From Paraburkholderia megapolitana (GTDB taxonomy: Bacteria > Pseudomonadota > Gammaproteobacteria > Burkholderiales > Burkholderiaceae), in assembly GCF_007556815.1 (NCBI RefSeq), contig NZ_CP041743.1, positions 1,178,001 through 1,242,000 on the forward strand: DNA of 64,000 bases, in the 5' to 3' direction. The first letter of the stretch is position 1. The number at the start of each line of letters is the position of its first letter. The position numbers were made by a program, and so were the translations under genes. This document shows positions 18,105 through 27,119 of this stretch, one piece after another. The notes beneath the pieces were generated by a model. It ran no database searches. It saw only the letters and a list, made by a program, of their open reading frames with translations, and had not been told where the DNA came from.

Positions 18105-18552
18105 AGCGGGCGACCCGGTGCGCTTCAAGATCGCGGCGGCGCGCGGCATGCTCGACGCCGCGTTGATCGCCTCGCTATGGACCCAGCTCGCCGCGTGGCT
18201 GACGTTCGGACTGGCGGCCGGGCTCGCGTGGGGATCGTGGGCTGGTGTGGCGGCGGCGTGCGTGAGCGCTGCGGTTAGCTTGAGCGCGCTCTGGCTGCTG
18301 ATTCGCGTCGCGATCGACCGGCGTCTCTTTGCCGCGCTTGCGGACCTACCCGCTGAGTTACGCGCCGAGTTCAGCGCACTGCAAACGCTCGATCAGGCGT
18401 TGCTCGAACTCGGCTGGATCGATGCGACGAAAGCGGGCCGCTCCATCGAGCTACGCGTACGCGGTGTCGCGGGGTTGCTGCGCAAGACAGTCGTGCTGTC
18501 GTCGTTGCAGACGTTGGTCTTGATCGCCGTCGCGGTGTATCGCGCGCTCTGA
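18097..18552 (+). CDS. Small membrane protein of unknown function in the lipid operon
   Basis: This is a 151-residue protein starting at the ATG at 18097, overlapping the end of the YnbD-like gene by 8 nt, so it is almost certainly co-translated. Two hydrophobic segments (WLTFGLAAGLAWGSWAGVAAACV and LWLLIRVAI) and a C-terminal one (TLVLIAVAVYRAL) flank a charged middle region with ELRAEFSALQTLDQALLELG. I recognise no family. Position argues for an accessory membrane subunit of the lipid pathway. It has no counterpart in E. coli ynbABCD. Confidence 0.7.
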   Translation: MREAGDPVRFKIAAARGMLDAALIASLWTQLAAWLTFGLAAGLAWGSWAGVAAACVSAAVSLSALWLLIRVAIDRRLFAALADLPAELRAEFSALQTLDQALLELGWIDATKAGRSIELRVRGVAGLLRKTVVLSSLQTLVLIAVAVYRAL

Positions 18553-18611
18553 GCGGCGGTGCGCGTGCGAGCCGCCGGTCTCGAACTATCCACTGCGAGC
18601 GACGATAGACA

Positions 18612-20432
18612 CTACTGCGCAGCACACCCGTGCGTATGGTCCAGCACCGCGCGTCCCGATGCGGTCCTGTCGGTCACGAGCGTGCCCGCGACCGGCCGCG
18701 CCGCGCAGGCGAGCGCCCGCGCATTGTCACTGCGGCCATAGCGGTCCTGATACCGGATTACCTCCACGACCTGCGCGAGCGCGTTCTCCATCAAGCCATT
18801 GTTCAGATCGGGACGCCCGTGAACCTGCTGCAGATCATGCAATGCGACGCGACCCGCTTCGCGCGGTTCGTCGAGTTGTAGCAGCGCGTGAATCCGGTTC
18901 TCCTGCGTATCGATCTGCGTATGCGGAACACTCGACTGCGATGGGTCGTCGATCGAGAGATCGGGTATCGCATCGGAGTATTTGCGCCCGAGCATCCGGT
19001 GGTGCGCGCGCTGCGTATCGTCGTTGCTGGTCTCGTATGACTGCACGGCGACGAGCAGTAACGGCGATGGCCAGTCGGTGGCGAGCACGCCGTCGAGCAT
19101 CGCGGGGTCGTGCTCGACGAGTCGATAGATCCGCGTCGGATTGCCGGCGTTGCGTTCCGCGGCGAGCAACGCCTGAGCGCGTGCAGCACCGGTGGGTGCG
19201 CGTTGTGCGAGTTGCAGTTCGATCTGGCGTTGCAGGGCGGCTTCGCCCGATGCGCCGTCCAGCGCACTGGATGTAAAGGCGCGATTATCGACGGGCTTCG
19301 GCAGCAGTAAAGCGTCGAGCGCCTGCGTATCGCCGGCGATGCCGGCGAGCGCGGCCGGATCGTCGGGTAGCGTGGGCAGCGCAATGTGCGTTGCGTGCCA
19401 CGCACGATTCTGCACATCCCACCACTGCTCGACGCCGATACCCGCTTGCGGCAACGCCGCCAGCAACTGCGAGGCGGCGTCCGTTGCAAACGGCCAGTCC
19501 GACATCCGTTCGCCGACAAAGAGCCTGAGCTTCAGGTCGGCGCTGCGGAACTCTTCATCGGTGACATAGGGCGACGCTGGGTGAGTGGACAGCAGGCCAC
19601 TCAACTCGCTGTCTGTCGAACCAGGTGCGGCCGGCGCCGCGCGCCGGTCGAGCAGCGCCGGCCAGGGCGGCGGCAACTGCGTGCGCCACGGTTCGATTTC
19701 AGCGGGCGCGCGAACAAACCACAAACGACACGCGTAATCGAGCACAGTCGGGTCGAGCGTGCCGTCCGCCTGCTCGATCGTGCGCAGACCATTCGATGCA
19801 TCGCGGTCGCGGTTCATCGCGAGCCACAGACGCACGTTCAGGTAGCGCAAGCGGGCCTGCTCGGCGGGGGGCAGGCTGTCGTGCCGCTGCTGAAGCGGCG
19901 CGAGCATGTCCTGTGCGGCAACGAGATTGCCGGTCTGTTCGAAATAGAATTGCGCCGCGATCCGGTAGGGATCGAATGGCGCGGTTGCGGCGAGCGGGCC
20001 GAGCCATGTCAGCCACTGCGCGTTGCGCATCGCGACGCGGGCAGGCGCGGCATCGTGATACCACTCCGGCGGCAACTGGTCTGCATCGCGATAACCGTTG
20101 ATGCGGGAGTTTGCCTGCAGGCTCAACAGATAGCTGTCGGTGCATGTGGTGCGCACCGGCCCGTTACCCATCGGACAATCGAGCGACAACACCGCGAGCG
20201 CGGCGACGGGCGATCCATCCGGTTTCGCGAGCAGTGCGCGGGCGGCATCGGTCGGCACGAGCGGCGTGCTGCCCGCCGATGTGTCGGTGCCGGTATCGGC
20301 ATCCGCGTACGCGGTCGATGCCAGCACGCCCACCAGCACCACCACCGTCAGCGCCGACACAGCGCCCGCGAGCATCGCGGCGCGGGCCGGTCGCCGTGTC
20401 TGGCCAGAACGACGATCGAGTGAATGGAGCAT
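18612..20432 (-). CDS. Large envelope protein of unknown function
   Basis: This protein has 606 residues from the ATG at 20432; the frame extends to a TTG at 20507 but without a ribosome site and into the opposite gene's start. After a basic N-terminus (RRSGQTRRPARAA) comes a membrane/signal segment (LAGAVSALTVVVLVGVLASTAYA). The long remainder is Ala/Leu/Gln-rich and probably helical, with TPR-like helical pairs (AAQDMLAPLQQRHDSLPPAEQARLRYLNVRLWLAMN). No catalytic motif is recognised. It is convergent with the lipid operon (59-nt gap). Confidence 0.6.
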   Translation of the reverse strand: MLHSLDRRSGQTRRPARAAMLAGAVSALTVVVLVGVLASTAYADADTGTDTSAGSTPLVPTDAARALLAKPDGSPVAALAVLSLDCPMGNGPVRTTCTDSYLLSLQANSRINGYRDADQLPPEWYHDAAPARVAMRNAQWLTWLGPLAATAPFDPYRIAAQFYFEQTGNLVAAQDMLAPLQQRHDSLPPAEQARLRYLNVRLWLAMNRDRDASNGLRTIEQADGTLDPTVLDYACRLWFVRAPAEIEPWRTQLPPPWPALLDRRAAPAAPGSTDSELSGLLSTHPASPYVTDEEFRSADLKLRLFVGERMSDWPFATDAASQLLAALPQAGIGVEQWWDVQNRAWHATHIALPTLPDDPAALAGIAGDTQALDALLLPKPVDNRAFTSSALDGASGEAALQRQIELQLAQRAPTGAARAQALLAAERNAGNPTRIYRLVEHDPAMLDGVLATDWPSPLLLVAVQSYETSNDDTQRAHHRMLGRKYSDAIPDLSIDDPSQSSVPHTQIDTQENRIHALLQLDEPREAGRVALHDLQQVHGRPDLNNGLMENALAQVVEVIRYQDRYGRSDNARALACAARPVAGTLVTDRTASGRAVLDHTHGCAAQ

Positions 20433-20480
20433 CGGCGGCGGGGACCCCGAAAAGGCGTGCGTCCAGGCAGGAACCGGCGA

Positions 20481-21241
20481 ATGCACGCGCAGGTGTTTGT
20501 TATTCAACGGCGGAGTTTACCTGTCTTCTCGAACCATGCGACGGGTTTTCTACAGACAGCACAGGCTGGTAAATCGCGCTCACTGCCATTTAATTTGTCC
20601 GCGGCGCTGATCCTTGCGGCATTTGGATTATGGCGGTACTGGCTGATCTGGATCATGCTGCAACTCGATCACGGCATTGCCTTGGCCTGGCAGCTGGTGC
20701 TGGCGGGCCCGTCGAAGTGGGCGGATTTCATCAACTGGCTCGCGCAGAACTATCACGTCGCGATATCCGCTCATCCCGGCAGTCACGGTGCTGAAGCGTC
20801 GACGCAGAACATGCTGTGGATCTGGTTCGGGGAAGCCGTCATCATCTTCGCGGTCGCGCTACTGGTGGCATGGGTCGGGAGCAGGCGGATCTATTCCGAG
20901 CGCGCCGGCAAGTGGGCCGAAACGACGCTCAAGGTCGATGTCGCAGCCGTCGATGCGACATCCGATGCATTGCGCGCCGCGTTCGAGCGCTCACGCGGAT
21001 CGCCCCCGAAGCCTATCGCTCCCAACCCACCTAGAAGAGTCTTGTACTCGAACTGGTCGCGGTGCCTGCTGACCCGAGCCTGCGTGCGATCAGCATTACC
21101 ACGGTAGACAACCGCTGGGACCGCAAAGGCAAGCGCAAGCGACGCGGGACGGAGCTGGTGAAGAATCTACTGCTGCCGTCCGCGGAATATACCGCGCTGT
21201 TCGACCGTCTCGGTACGGAAGTGCCTGCTGCCGCAGAATAA
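20481..21241 (+). pseudogene. Frameshifted membrane-protein gene remnant
   Basis: The ATG at 20481 has AGGA 8 nt upstream. It opens a frame with two hydrophobic segments (LSAALILAAFGLWRYWLIWIMLQ; MLWIWFGEAVIIFAVALLVAWVG) and then RIYSERAGKWAETTLKVDVAAVDATSDALRAAFE. Around 20980-21000 the coding character moves to another frame (RIAPEAYRS). That frame meets TAG at 21032, then continues as well-formed coding (VPADPSLRAISITTVDNRWDR, VKNLLLPSAEYTALFDRLG) to TAA at 21239-21241. One frameshift plus one in-frame stop indicates a decayed gene, or a sequencing error plus a nonsense change. The family was not recognised. Confidence 0.55.
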
Positions 21242-21440
21242 ACGGACCGATTGTGCGCGCGATGCCCTCGATGGCTCTTCATTTCGTCGCAAGGTGAGTC
21301 TTTTCGGGAGCACTGTGCTGCCGGTTCGAATCGACACTCAGGCGGCGTGATCTCTGTGCTCTTCGCACCACGAGGCGTCATATCGATTGAAGCCAAACAT
21401 GGCGTTGTGGTGGCGTTATCGCGCGCGTTGTCCGCAATTC

Positions 21441-21461
21441 GGGGAACGCAAAGTGTTCCCC
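21441..21461. terminator. Hairpin downstream of the small exported gene
   Basis: GGGGAACGC (21441-21449) pairs with GTGTTCCCC (21453-21461) around an AAA loop: eight Watson-Crick pairs and one G-U. On the minus strand it begins 14 nt after the stop of the 21476-21847 gene, a plausible terminator for it. The U-tract is weak. Confidence 0.5.
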
Positions 21462-21475
21462 TTCGGATCGAAGTG

Positions 21476-21847
21476 CTAGCTCACCGACCCCGGTGCTGGA
21501 GGGGCGGGGCTACAGTCGATGGTTACCGTTGCAGATGCTACTGGGGCGCGAGTAGACGATTGCACGCTTGGCGACCCACTAAACGCCGTAAGAGTCCCCA
21601 CTTGATTGGTTAAACATTGGACAGTGACCGACGTACTGTTCAGGTTGGTTATGGACACATTCTGCCCTTGCCAGATAAAACTGAGGGTGCTGGCAGGGTT
21701 GTTCAGCGGAACTGTACTCGCGGTCGCAGTGCAGGTGCCGCCGGAGGGCGTCGAACATTGTAGAACGATTGTGGAGCCGCTGGCGAACGCAGAAAAGCTC
21801 GCTGCGATTAGCGAAACGCCTGTGATCATTTTGACAATCGATTTCAT
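21476..21847 (-). CDS. Small exported protein of unknown function
   Basis: This is a 123-residue protein with a clear signal peptide (MKSIVKMITGVSLIAASFSAFASG). The mature part is Ser/Thr/Val-rich, predicted beta, with three cysteines (LQCSTPSGGTC, VQCLTN, IDCSPAPPAPG). AAGGGGAAA precedes the start codon. It resembles no family I can name. It is less GC-rich than its neighbours and lies between a decayed gene and a catabolic operon, flanked by diverged repeats, which hints at acquisition. Confidence 0.6.
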   Translation of the reverse strand: MKSIVKMITGVSLIAASFSAFASGSTIVLQCSTPSGGTCTATASTVPLNNPASTLSFIWQGQNVSITNLNSTSVTVQCLTNQVGTLTAFSGSPSVQSSTRAPVASATVTIDCSPAPPAPGSVS

Positions 21848-22166
21848 ACTTTCCCCTTGACGACATTAAGTATTAGAAAAATGGGCTCGGCATATAACGC
21901 CCTGGGACCTGCGTGAAAATTATGCTGTCGTAGGTTACGGCCGGTCAATGCACCACACATTGTTTAACGAATGGTGAGTATGGGGAGGCGAACTCTTCCC
22001 GCGAGGTGAGGCTCTCCGGGAGCATCAGGCTGCCCTGTTCGAAATCGACTGAATTCAGGTAAACGATAGGGTGCTTTCGTCTAAGATGTACTAGTAATAT
22101 AACAACATCATCACGAGCAAATTTGGACGTGCGACGCTTGCGTACGCCCAGGCCCGGAGACACGCC
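21848..22166. promoter_or_regulatory. Divergent intergenic region before the catabolic operon
   Basis: This 319-nt region has no gene. It holds the downstream copy of the diverged repeat (about 21985-22062) and an AT-rich stretch at 22075-22125. Within it TATAACAAC occurs at 22098-22106, a 9-mer also present (on the opposite strand) in the gntR promoter at 33069-33077. The operon promoter should be here. Confidence 0.45.
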
Positions 22167-23555
22167 ATGCGCTACACCGCTGCCCAGCGGCTCGACAGAT
22201 TGCCCGAAGGCGCATTCCACCGCCGGCTCGCCGCGATGATCGCCGCAGGCATCTTCTTCGACACCTTCGATCTCTATCTGGCCGGCGGCGTGATGGTCGC
22301 GATGGTGCGTAGCGGCTGGTCGACGATGGCGCAGAACGCGCACTTCGTTTCCGCAGGTTTTCTCGGCATGCTGATCGGCGCAATCGTGGCCGGCGTGACG
22401 GGCGACCGGTTCGGGCGCCGCTTCAGTTTGCAGTTCAACCTGCTGCTGTTCGGTTTTGCATCGCTGGCGGCAGCCGCTGCGCCCGACATTCACTGGCTGA
22501 TCGGTCTGCGCTTCCTGATGGGGCTCGGGCTCGGTGCCGAAGTGATCGTCGGCTACGGCATGCTCGGCGAATTCATTCCGCCCGCGCGGCGCGGCAGGTG
22601 GGCCGCGATACTCACGCTTGCCGCGAACTCGTCCCTGCTTGCTGCGACAGTCGCCGGTTACCTGATCATCCCCGCGTTCGGCTGGCGCTGGATGTTCGTG
22701 ATTGTCGGCGTCGGCGCGCTCGCTACCTGGTTCGCGCGCAAGAAACTGCCGGAATCGCCGCGCTGGCTCGAATCGGTCGGTCGATACGATGAGGCCGATG
22801 CGATCGTGGCGCAGATCGAAGCCGAAGTGGCGCGCGGGGCGGCGCTACCTGAGCCGGCCGTCGCCATCGAGAGCCCGCGGCGCGACTTTCGTGTGTCCGA
22901 TCTGTTCAGCCGCCGGTTGCTGCGTGCAACGCTGCTCGGCATGACGGTCAACGTCGTGGGCTTTAGCGCGCTGTTCGGTTTCATCATCTGGATGCCGACG
23001 TTTCTCGTCGACAGAGGGCTGACGCTGTCGTCGTCGCTTGGTTATGCATCGCTGATGGCGACCGGCGCGCTGCTCGGCGCGGGGCTGGCGGTACTGCTCT
23101 CGGATCGCTGGGGCAGGAAGCGGGGCATCGCCGGCATGTCGTTCGTCGCGGCGGTGCTGGGCCTGCTTTATCCGCACGCGCATTCGCTGGTCGTGGCGAC
23201 CGTGCTCGGATTGCTGCTGTTCGCTGCGTTGTACTTTTGCGGCGCGTTGGCCTTTTCGACCTACGTGCCCGAACTGTTTCCTACTGAGTTGCGCCTGCGC
23301 GGCACGGCGATGTCGAACGTGGCGGGGCGGCTCGCATCGATGCTCGCGCCCCAGGTCGTCGTGGCGATTTTCCTGAACGGCGGTGGAGTCAACCGGGTGA
23401 CCGCGATTCTTGCAGCGCTGCTGGTCGTGCAAGGCCTGGTCGTTGGGTTGTTTGGCATCGAGACGCGTAACCGGCCACTCGACAGCCAGGCCGATTCGAT
23501 TGCGCTCGGTGCGACCGGCAGTCCGCGTAGCGCCGCGAACGCAAGCCGTTCATGA
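22167..23555 (+). CDS. MFS transporter (aromatic acid/organic acid type)
   Basis: This 462-residue protein has 12 predicted membrane segments and the MFS motif GDRFGRRFSLQ between segments 2 and 3, repeated as SDRWGRKRGI in the second half. PESPRWLESVGRYDEADAIV is typical of the sugar/acid-proton symporter group. It is first in the operon, with GGAGA before the ATG, followed after 45 nt by the PrpF-like gene. It probably imports the carboxylic acid degraded by the downstream enzymes. A second MFS gene closes the operon. Confidence 0.88.
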   Translation: MRYTAAQRLDRLPEGAFHRRLAAMIAAGIFFDTFDLYLAGGVMVAMVRSGWSTMAQNAHFVSAGFLGMLIGAIVAGVTGDRFGRRFSLQFNLLLFGFASLAAAAAPDIHWLIGLRFLMGLGLGAEVIVGYGMLGEFIPPARRGRWAAILTLAANSSLLAATVAGYLIIPAFGWRWMFVIVGVGALATWFARKKLPESPRWLESVGRYDEADAIVAQIEAEVARGAALPEPAVAIESPRRDFRVSDLFSRRLLRATLLGMTVNVVGFSALFGFIIWMPTFLVDRGLTLSSSLGYASLMATGALLGAGLAVLLSDRWGRKRGIAGMSFVAAVLGLLYPHAHSLVVATVLGLLLFAALYFCGALAFSTYVPELFPTELRLRGTAMSNVAGRLASMLAPQVVVAIFLNGGGVNRVTAILAALLVVQGLVVGLFGIETRNRPLDSQADSIALGATGSPRSAANASRS

Positions 23556-23600
23556 GCGAGAGCGTCACGCTACATCAACCACGACTCGGAGGAGTACATC

Positions 23601-24809
23601 ATGCTGGTCACGAGACATCCCGAACTGCTTGCCGTGCCATGCACGATCATGCGCGCGGGTACGAGCAAGGGTTTGTTCTTTCACGATCGCGATCTTCCCG
23701 AGCCTGGCGCGCAGCGCGACGCCGTTCTGATGGCTGCGCTGGGTAGTAGCGATCTGCTGCAGATCGACGGGCTTGGCGGCTCGCGTCTCGTCACCTCGAA
23801 GATCGCCATCGTCAAACCGTCGACGCGCCCCGACGCCGATGTCGACTACACCTATGCGATCGTGCCGCCGGCGCGCGGCATCGTCGTCTACACGAGCAAC
23901 TGCGGCAACATCTCGTCGGGTGTCGGACCGTTTGCAATCGATACGGGCCTCGTCGATGCAACAGGGCCGATCACCACGATGCGCATTTTCAACACCAACA
24001 CGAAGAAGATTCTTGTGGCGCATGTTCCGGTAAGCGACGGCGTGGCAAGCGTAACCGGCGACTTTGCGATTCCCGGCGTACCGGGCACGGGCGCGGAAAT
24101 CTTCATGGACTACACGCACACGATCGGAGCGAAAACCGGCCACGTGCTACCGACCGGTCGTGCGGTAGACACGATCGCACTAGAAGACGGCCGCACGCTC
24201 GAAGTCACGCTCGGCGATGTCGCGAATCCCTGCGTGTTCCTGCGCGCGAGCGACGTCGGTGTGAGCGGCAGCGAGCTTCCCGATCAGATCGACACCATGC
24301 GCGCGTTGCTCGACACGCTACGCGAAGCGCGCGGCAAGGCCGCCCAGCGGATTGGCCTGTGCGAGCACTGGACGCAAGCCGAACGCGATTCGCCGGCATT
24401 GCCGCTGGTGGTGCTGATTGCGCCCCCGGCCACCTATGCCGATGCGAAAGGTGAAACGGTTGACGCAGCGACGATGGATCTGCGCGCGCGTCTGATCTTC
24501 TACAACCGCTGCCACGAGAGCATGGCGGGTACCGGTTCGATGTGCACGGCTGCGATGTCGCGCGTACCGGGGTCCATCGTGCATCAGGCCGTGCCTGACG
24601 CAACGGGAGGCACGTTGCGTATCGGTCATCCGCTTGGCGTGATGGCGGTCGCTGTGCAAGCGCATAGCGCCGGCGCCGCGAACGAGATCGTGTACACACG
24701 GCTTGGTTTCAGTCGCACCGCGCGTCGCCTGATGGAGGGCGTCGTGTATGTGCCTCGCGCCGCCATTGCGAGTGCTGTTACAGCGACTCCCGTAGAGGCT
24801 CACCTATGA
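23601..24809 (+). CDS. PrpF-family delta-isomerase (methylitaconate/aconitate isomerase-like)
   Basis: This 402-residue protein opens with the PrpF-family hallmarks PCTIMRAGTSKGLFF and LGSSDLLQIDGLGGSRLVTSKIAIV, and later GCGNISSGVGPFAID-like NCGNISSGVGPFAID. Family members shift a double bond in unsaturated di/tricarboxylates: PrpF (methylaconitate), methylitaconate delta-isomerase (Mii) and oxalomesaconate tautomerase. No cofactor is needed. GGAGGAG lies 6 nt before the ATG. Downstream LeuC/D-like and isocitrate-lyase-like genes make a Mii-like role attractive. The stop overlaps the next start (ATGA). Confidence 0.85.
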   Translation: MLVTRHPELLAVPCTIMRAGTSKGLFFHDRDLPEPGAQRDAVLMAALGSSDLLQIDGLGGSRLVTSKIAIVKPSTRPDADVDYTYAIVPPARGIVVYTSNCGNISSGVGPFAIDTGLVDATGPITTMRIFNTNTKKILVAHVPVSDGVASVTGDFAIPGVPGTGAEIFMDYTHTIGAKTGHVLPTGRAVDTIALEDGRTLEVTLGDVANPCVFLRASDVGVSGSELPDQIDTMRALLDTLREARGKAAQRIGLCEHWTQAERDSPALPLVVLIAPPATYADAKGETVDAATMDLRARLIFYNRCHESMAGTGSMCTAAMSRVPGSIVHQAVPDATGGTLRIGHPLGVMAVAVQAHSAGAANEIVYTRLGFSRTARRLMEGVVYVPRAAIASAVTATPVEAHL

Positions 24810-26200
24810 GCCCATTCCGCCGAACTGCAAGCATGAAGATCGCTACGTTCGCCAACGGGTTCGACCCGGCGCGTATCGACGGCGACCACTATCGGCTCTG
24901 TGCGCGTTCGTTTGCCGACACCTTCGCGTGTGCCGTGGCCGGACGCAACGAACCTGCCTCACGTGCCGCGTTGCGCTATCTGGAGCACGCCGGGCTTGTC
25001 GATGTCGATGTGTCGTCGATGCAAGGCAGTCGTGCGCACCTGTGGGGACAGCCAGCAACCGCGAGCGCGGAAGCGGCGGCGTTCTACAACGGCGTCGCTG
25101 GTCACGTACTCGATTACGACGACGTTACTGTGCCGCTACGTGGACACCCGAGCGTCGTGCTCTGGCCCGCGCTGATGGCACTTGCCGAGGCGGAGGATCT
25201 GTCGGGCGAACGCCTCGCGTCCGCCTACGCGGTCGGCTTCGAAGCACTGTGCAGGCTGGCGCGTGTGATCGCGGCCGCACAGTACGAGAAGGGTTGGCAT
25301 TGCACCGCGACGCTAGGCGCAGTTGCTGCCACGGTGGCGTGCGGACATCTGCTGCGTCTGGACGAGGCGCAGATCGTGCACGCGATCGGGCTCGCCGTTG
25401 CGCAGTCGTCGGGTGTGCGCGCGAACGTCGGTTCCGATGCGAAGTCGTTTCAGGCCGGCCAGGCGAGTGCGGCGGCGGTACGCGCAGCGCTGCTCGCACA
25501 GGCAGGCTTTTGTGCTTCGGCCGATGCGCTGGATGGCCCACACGGCTACGCGAACCTGTATGCGCACGGCGAGGACATTGGCGCCGCGTTGCATGCGCTC
25601 GGCCCGGATGCGCGGGAACTGGAGCGCAGCGGTCTCGACGTCAAACAGTATCCGATGTGCTATGCGACTCATCGTGTGCTCGACGGGTTGCTCGCGTTTC
25701 GACGCGAGCGCGGCGTCACGCTCGCCGACGTCGAACGCGTGTCGATCTACACGAGTCGCGCTGCGCTGATACCGCTCACGCACCATCGACCGAAAACCGG
25801 GCTCGAAGGCAAGTTCAGCCTCGAATATGCAGTGGCCGCAGCACTGGCCGATGGACACATCCGTCTTGCCACATTCACTGATGAAGCCGTCAACCGCCCG
25901 CATATCCAGCAGTTTTTCGAGTGCGTCGATGCATCCGACGGTGACACCCCCATGCTGCCGCGTCGCGCGGACATCACGCTCACACTGCGCAACGGAACCT
26001 GCGAACGACGCTCTATCGAGACCTTGCACGGCTCGACGCAGGACCCGTTAACCGATGACGAACTGACGGCCAAGCTTGCCGATTGTCTCGACTGGGCGGG
26101 CAGCCACATCGATCCACAACGACTTTTTAGTCTCGCGCTCGACCTGCGGTCGCTGCGCACACGCGACCTGTTCAACGCTTTCGAATCACCGACGCATTGA
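24806..26200 (+). CDS. MmgE/PrpD family protein (copy 1)
   Basis: This 464-residue protein has the MmgE/PrpD all-helical fold signatures: AEAAAFYNGVAGHVLDYDDVTVPLRGHPS and SDAKSFQAGQASAAAVRAALLAQAGF. The family includes 2-methylcitrate dehydratase (PrpD) and cis-aconitate decarboxylase, so substrates are tri- or dicarboxylates. The ATG at 24806 overlaps the isomerase stop and has GTAGAGG 8 nt upstream; an internal ATG at 24833 is less likely. It could dehydrate a hydroxy-tricarboxylate or decarboxylate an aconitate to feed the isomerase. A second family copy lies downstream. Confidence 0.85.
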   Translation: MSPFRRTASMKIATFANGFDPARIDGDHYRLCARSFADTFACAVAGRNEPASRAALRYLEHAGLVDVDVSSMQGSRAHLWGQPATASAEAAAFYNGVAGHVLDYDDVTVPLRGHPSVVLWPALMALAEAEDLSGERLASAYAVGFEALCRLARVIAAAQYEKGWHCTATLGAVAATVACGHLLRLDEAQIVHAIGLAVAQSSGVRANVGSDAKSFQAGQASAAAVRAALLAQAGFCASADALDGPHGYANLYAHGEDIGAALHALGPDARELERSGLDVKQYPMCYATHRVLDGLLAFRRERGVTLADVERVSIYTSRAALIPLTHHRPKTGLEGKFSLEYAVAAALADGHIRLATFTDEAVNRPHIQQFFECVDASDGDTPMLPRRADITLTLRNGTCERRSIETLHGSTQDPLTDDELTAKLADCLDWAGSHIDPQRLFSLALDLRSLRTRDLFNAFESPTH

Positions 26201-26213
26201 AGGAGAAAACCCC

Positions 26214-27119
26214 ATGAAACAAGCAATGAAATTGCGCGAGCAGCTTGCCACTGGCGAACTGCTGGTCGCACCCGGTGTATACGACGGGCTGACCGCGCGC
26301 ATCGCCGAGCAGGCCGGTTTCGGCACGCTATACATGACTGGCGCAGGTACGGCGGCGGCGCGCGGCTACCCCGACTACGGTTTGCTGACGATGACCGAGA
26401 TGGTCGAGAACGCCGGCGTGATTGCACGTAGCGCGAGTGTGCCGGTGATTGCCGACGCGGATACCGGCTTCGGTAACGAACTGAACGTGACGCGTACGGT
26501 GCGCGAATACGAACTGCGCGGCGTCGCGGGCATCCATATCGAAGATCAGCTCGCGCCGAAAAAATGCGGTCATCTGGATGGCAAGGAACTGGTGTCGCGC
26601 GCGGAATTCATCGCGAAGATCCGTGCAGCGGTCGCAGCGCGCACGAGCCCGGACTTCGTGTTGATCGCGCGAACCGATGCGCGTGCCGTGATCGGTTTCG
26701 ACGAAGCCATATGGCGCGCGAACGCGGCGCTCGATGCCGGCGCCGACATCGCATTCGTCGAAGCGGCGCAGGGGCTCGACGAAGTAGCGGCGGTGCCGCG
26801 TGCCGTACACGGGCCGTGTCTGCTCAATATCGTGCGTGGTGGCAAAACGCCGGACATCGGCTTGCGCGACGTTGCCGAAATGGGTTACCGGATCGCAATC
26901 CTGCCGAGCCTGCTACTTGGGGCCGTGATCGAGAGTTGCGACCGCACATTGAGCGCATTGCGCGAAACGCGCGTGCCGCCGGCGTCGGCGGGGCATGCGT
27001 CGGTGCGCGAGCGTTTCAGGCGCCTCGGCGCCGACGAATGGGATGCGATCCGCACGCGCTTTCGTGATCCTGAGCCCGAAGTAGATGGCGAACCGGCGGT
27101 GCAAGGGAACGCGCGATGA
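26214..27119 (+). CDS. Isocitrate-lyase/PEP-mutase family lyase (dimethylmalate/methylisocitrate lyase-like)
   Basis: This 301-residue TIM-barrel protein has metal-binding DADTGFG and the catalytic loop IEDQLAPKKCGH with Cys118. The KKCGH motif is shared by isocitrate, 2-methylisocitrate and 2,3-dimethylmalate lyases and absent from oxaloacetate-hydrolase-type members. It should cleave a C-C bond, releasing pyruvate, glyoxylate or a relative. AAGGAGAAA precedes the ATG at 26214, 13 nt after the previous stop. Next to LeuC/D-like subunits, dimethylmalate lyase (pyruvate + propionate) is a good model, with 2-methylisocitrate lyase the main alternative. Confidence 0.87.
   Translation: MKQAMKLREQLATGELLVAPGVYDGLTARIAEQAGFGTLYMTGAGTAAARGYPDYGLLTMTEMVENAGVIARSASVPVIADADTGFGNELNVTRTVREYELRGVAGIHIEDQLAPKKCGHLDGKELVSRAEFIAKIRAAVAARTSPDFVLIARTDARAVIGFDEAIWRANAALDAGADIAFVEAAQGLDEVAAVPRAVHGPCLLNIVRGGKTPDIGLRDVAEMGYRIAILPSLLLGAVIESCDRTLSALRETRVPPASAGHASVRERFRRLGADEWDAIRTRFRDPEPEVDGEPAVQGNAR

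Larger units (their letters stand above)
21270..22085. repeat. Pair of diverged noncoding repeats flanking the small exported gene
   Basis: The segment about 21270-21345 and the segment about 21985-22062 align by eye in the same orientation. Shared blocks include CTCTTC, AGGTGAG, CGGGAGCA, GCTGCC and GTTCGA followed by ATCGAC. Identity is roughly three quarters over 55-60 bases, weaker beyond. Both copies are outside genes, and the 372-bp exported-protein gene sits between them. The range given spans both copies. This could be a duplication remnant, or two copies of a family of intergenic elements. Confidence 0.45.

Noticed and set aside
19386..20423. 345-residue plus-strand frame opposite the large envelope protein
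   Set aside because: The opposite strand encodes a protein with a signal segment and normal composition; this frame is Arg/Gln-rich without motifs.
21321..21335. tRNA-like T-loop sequence GGTTCGAATC
   Set aside because: The flanking bases do not form a T-stem, and no anticodon or acceptor stem can be built; the diverged second copy near 22038 also lacks one.
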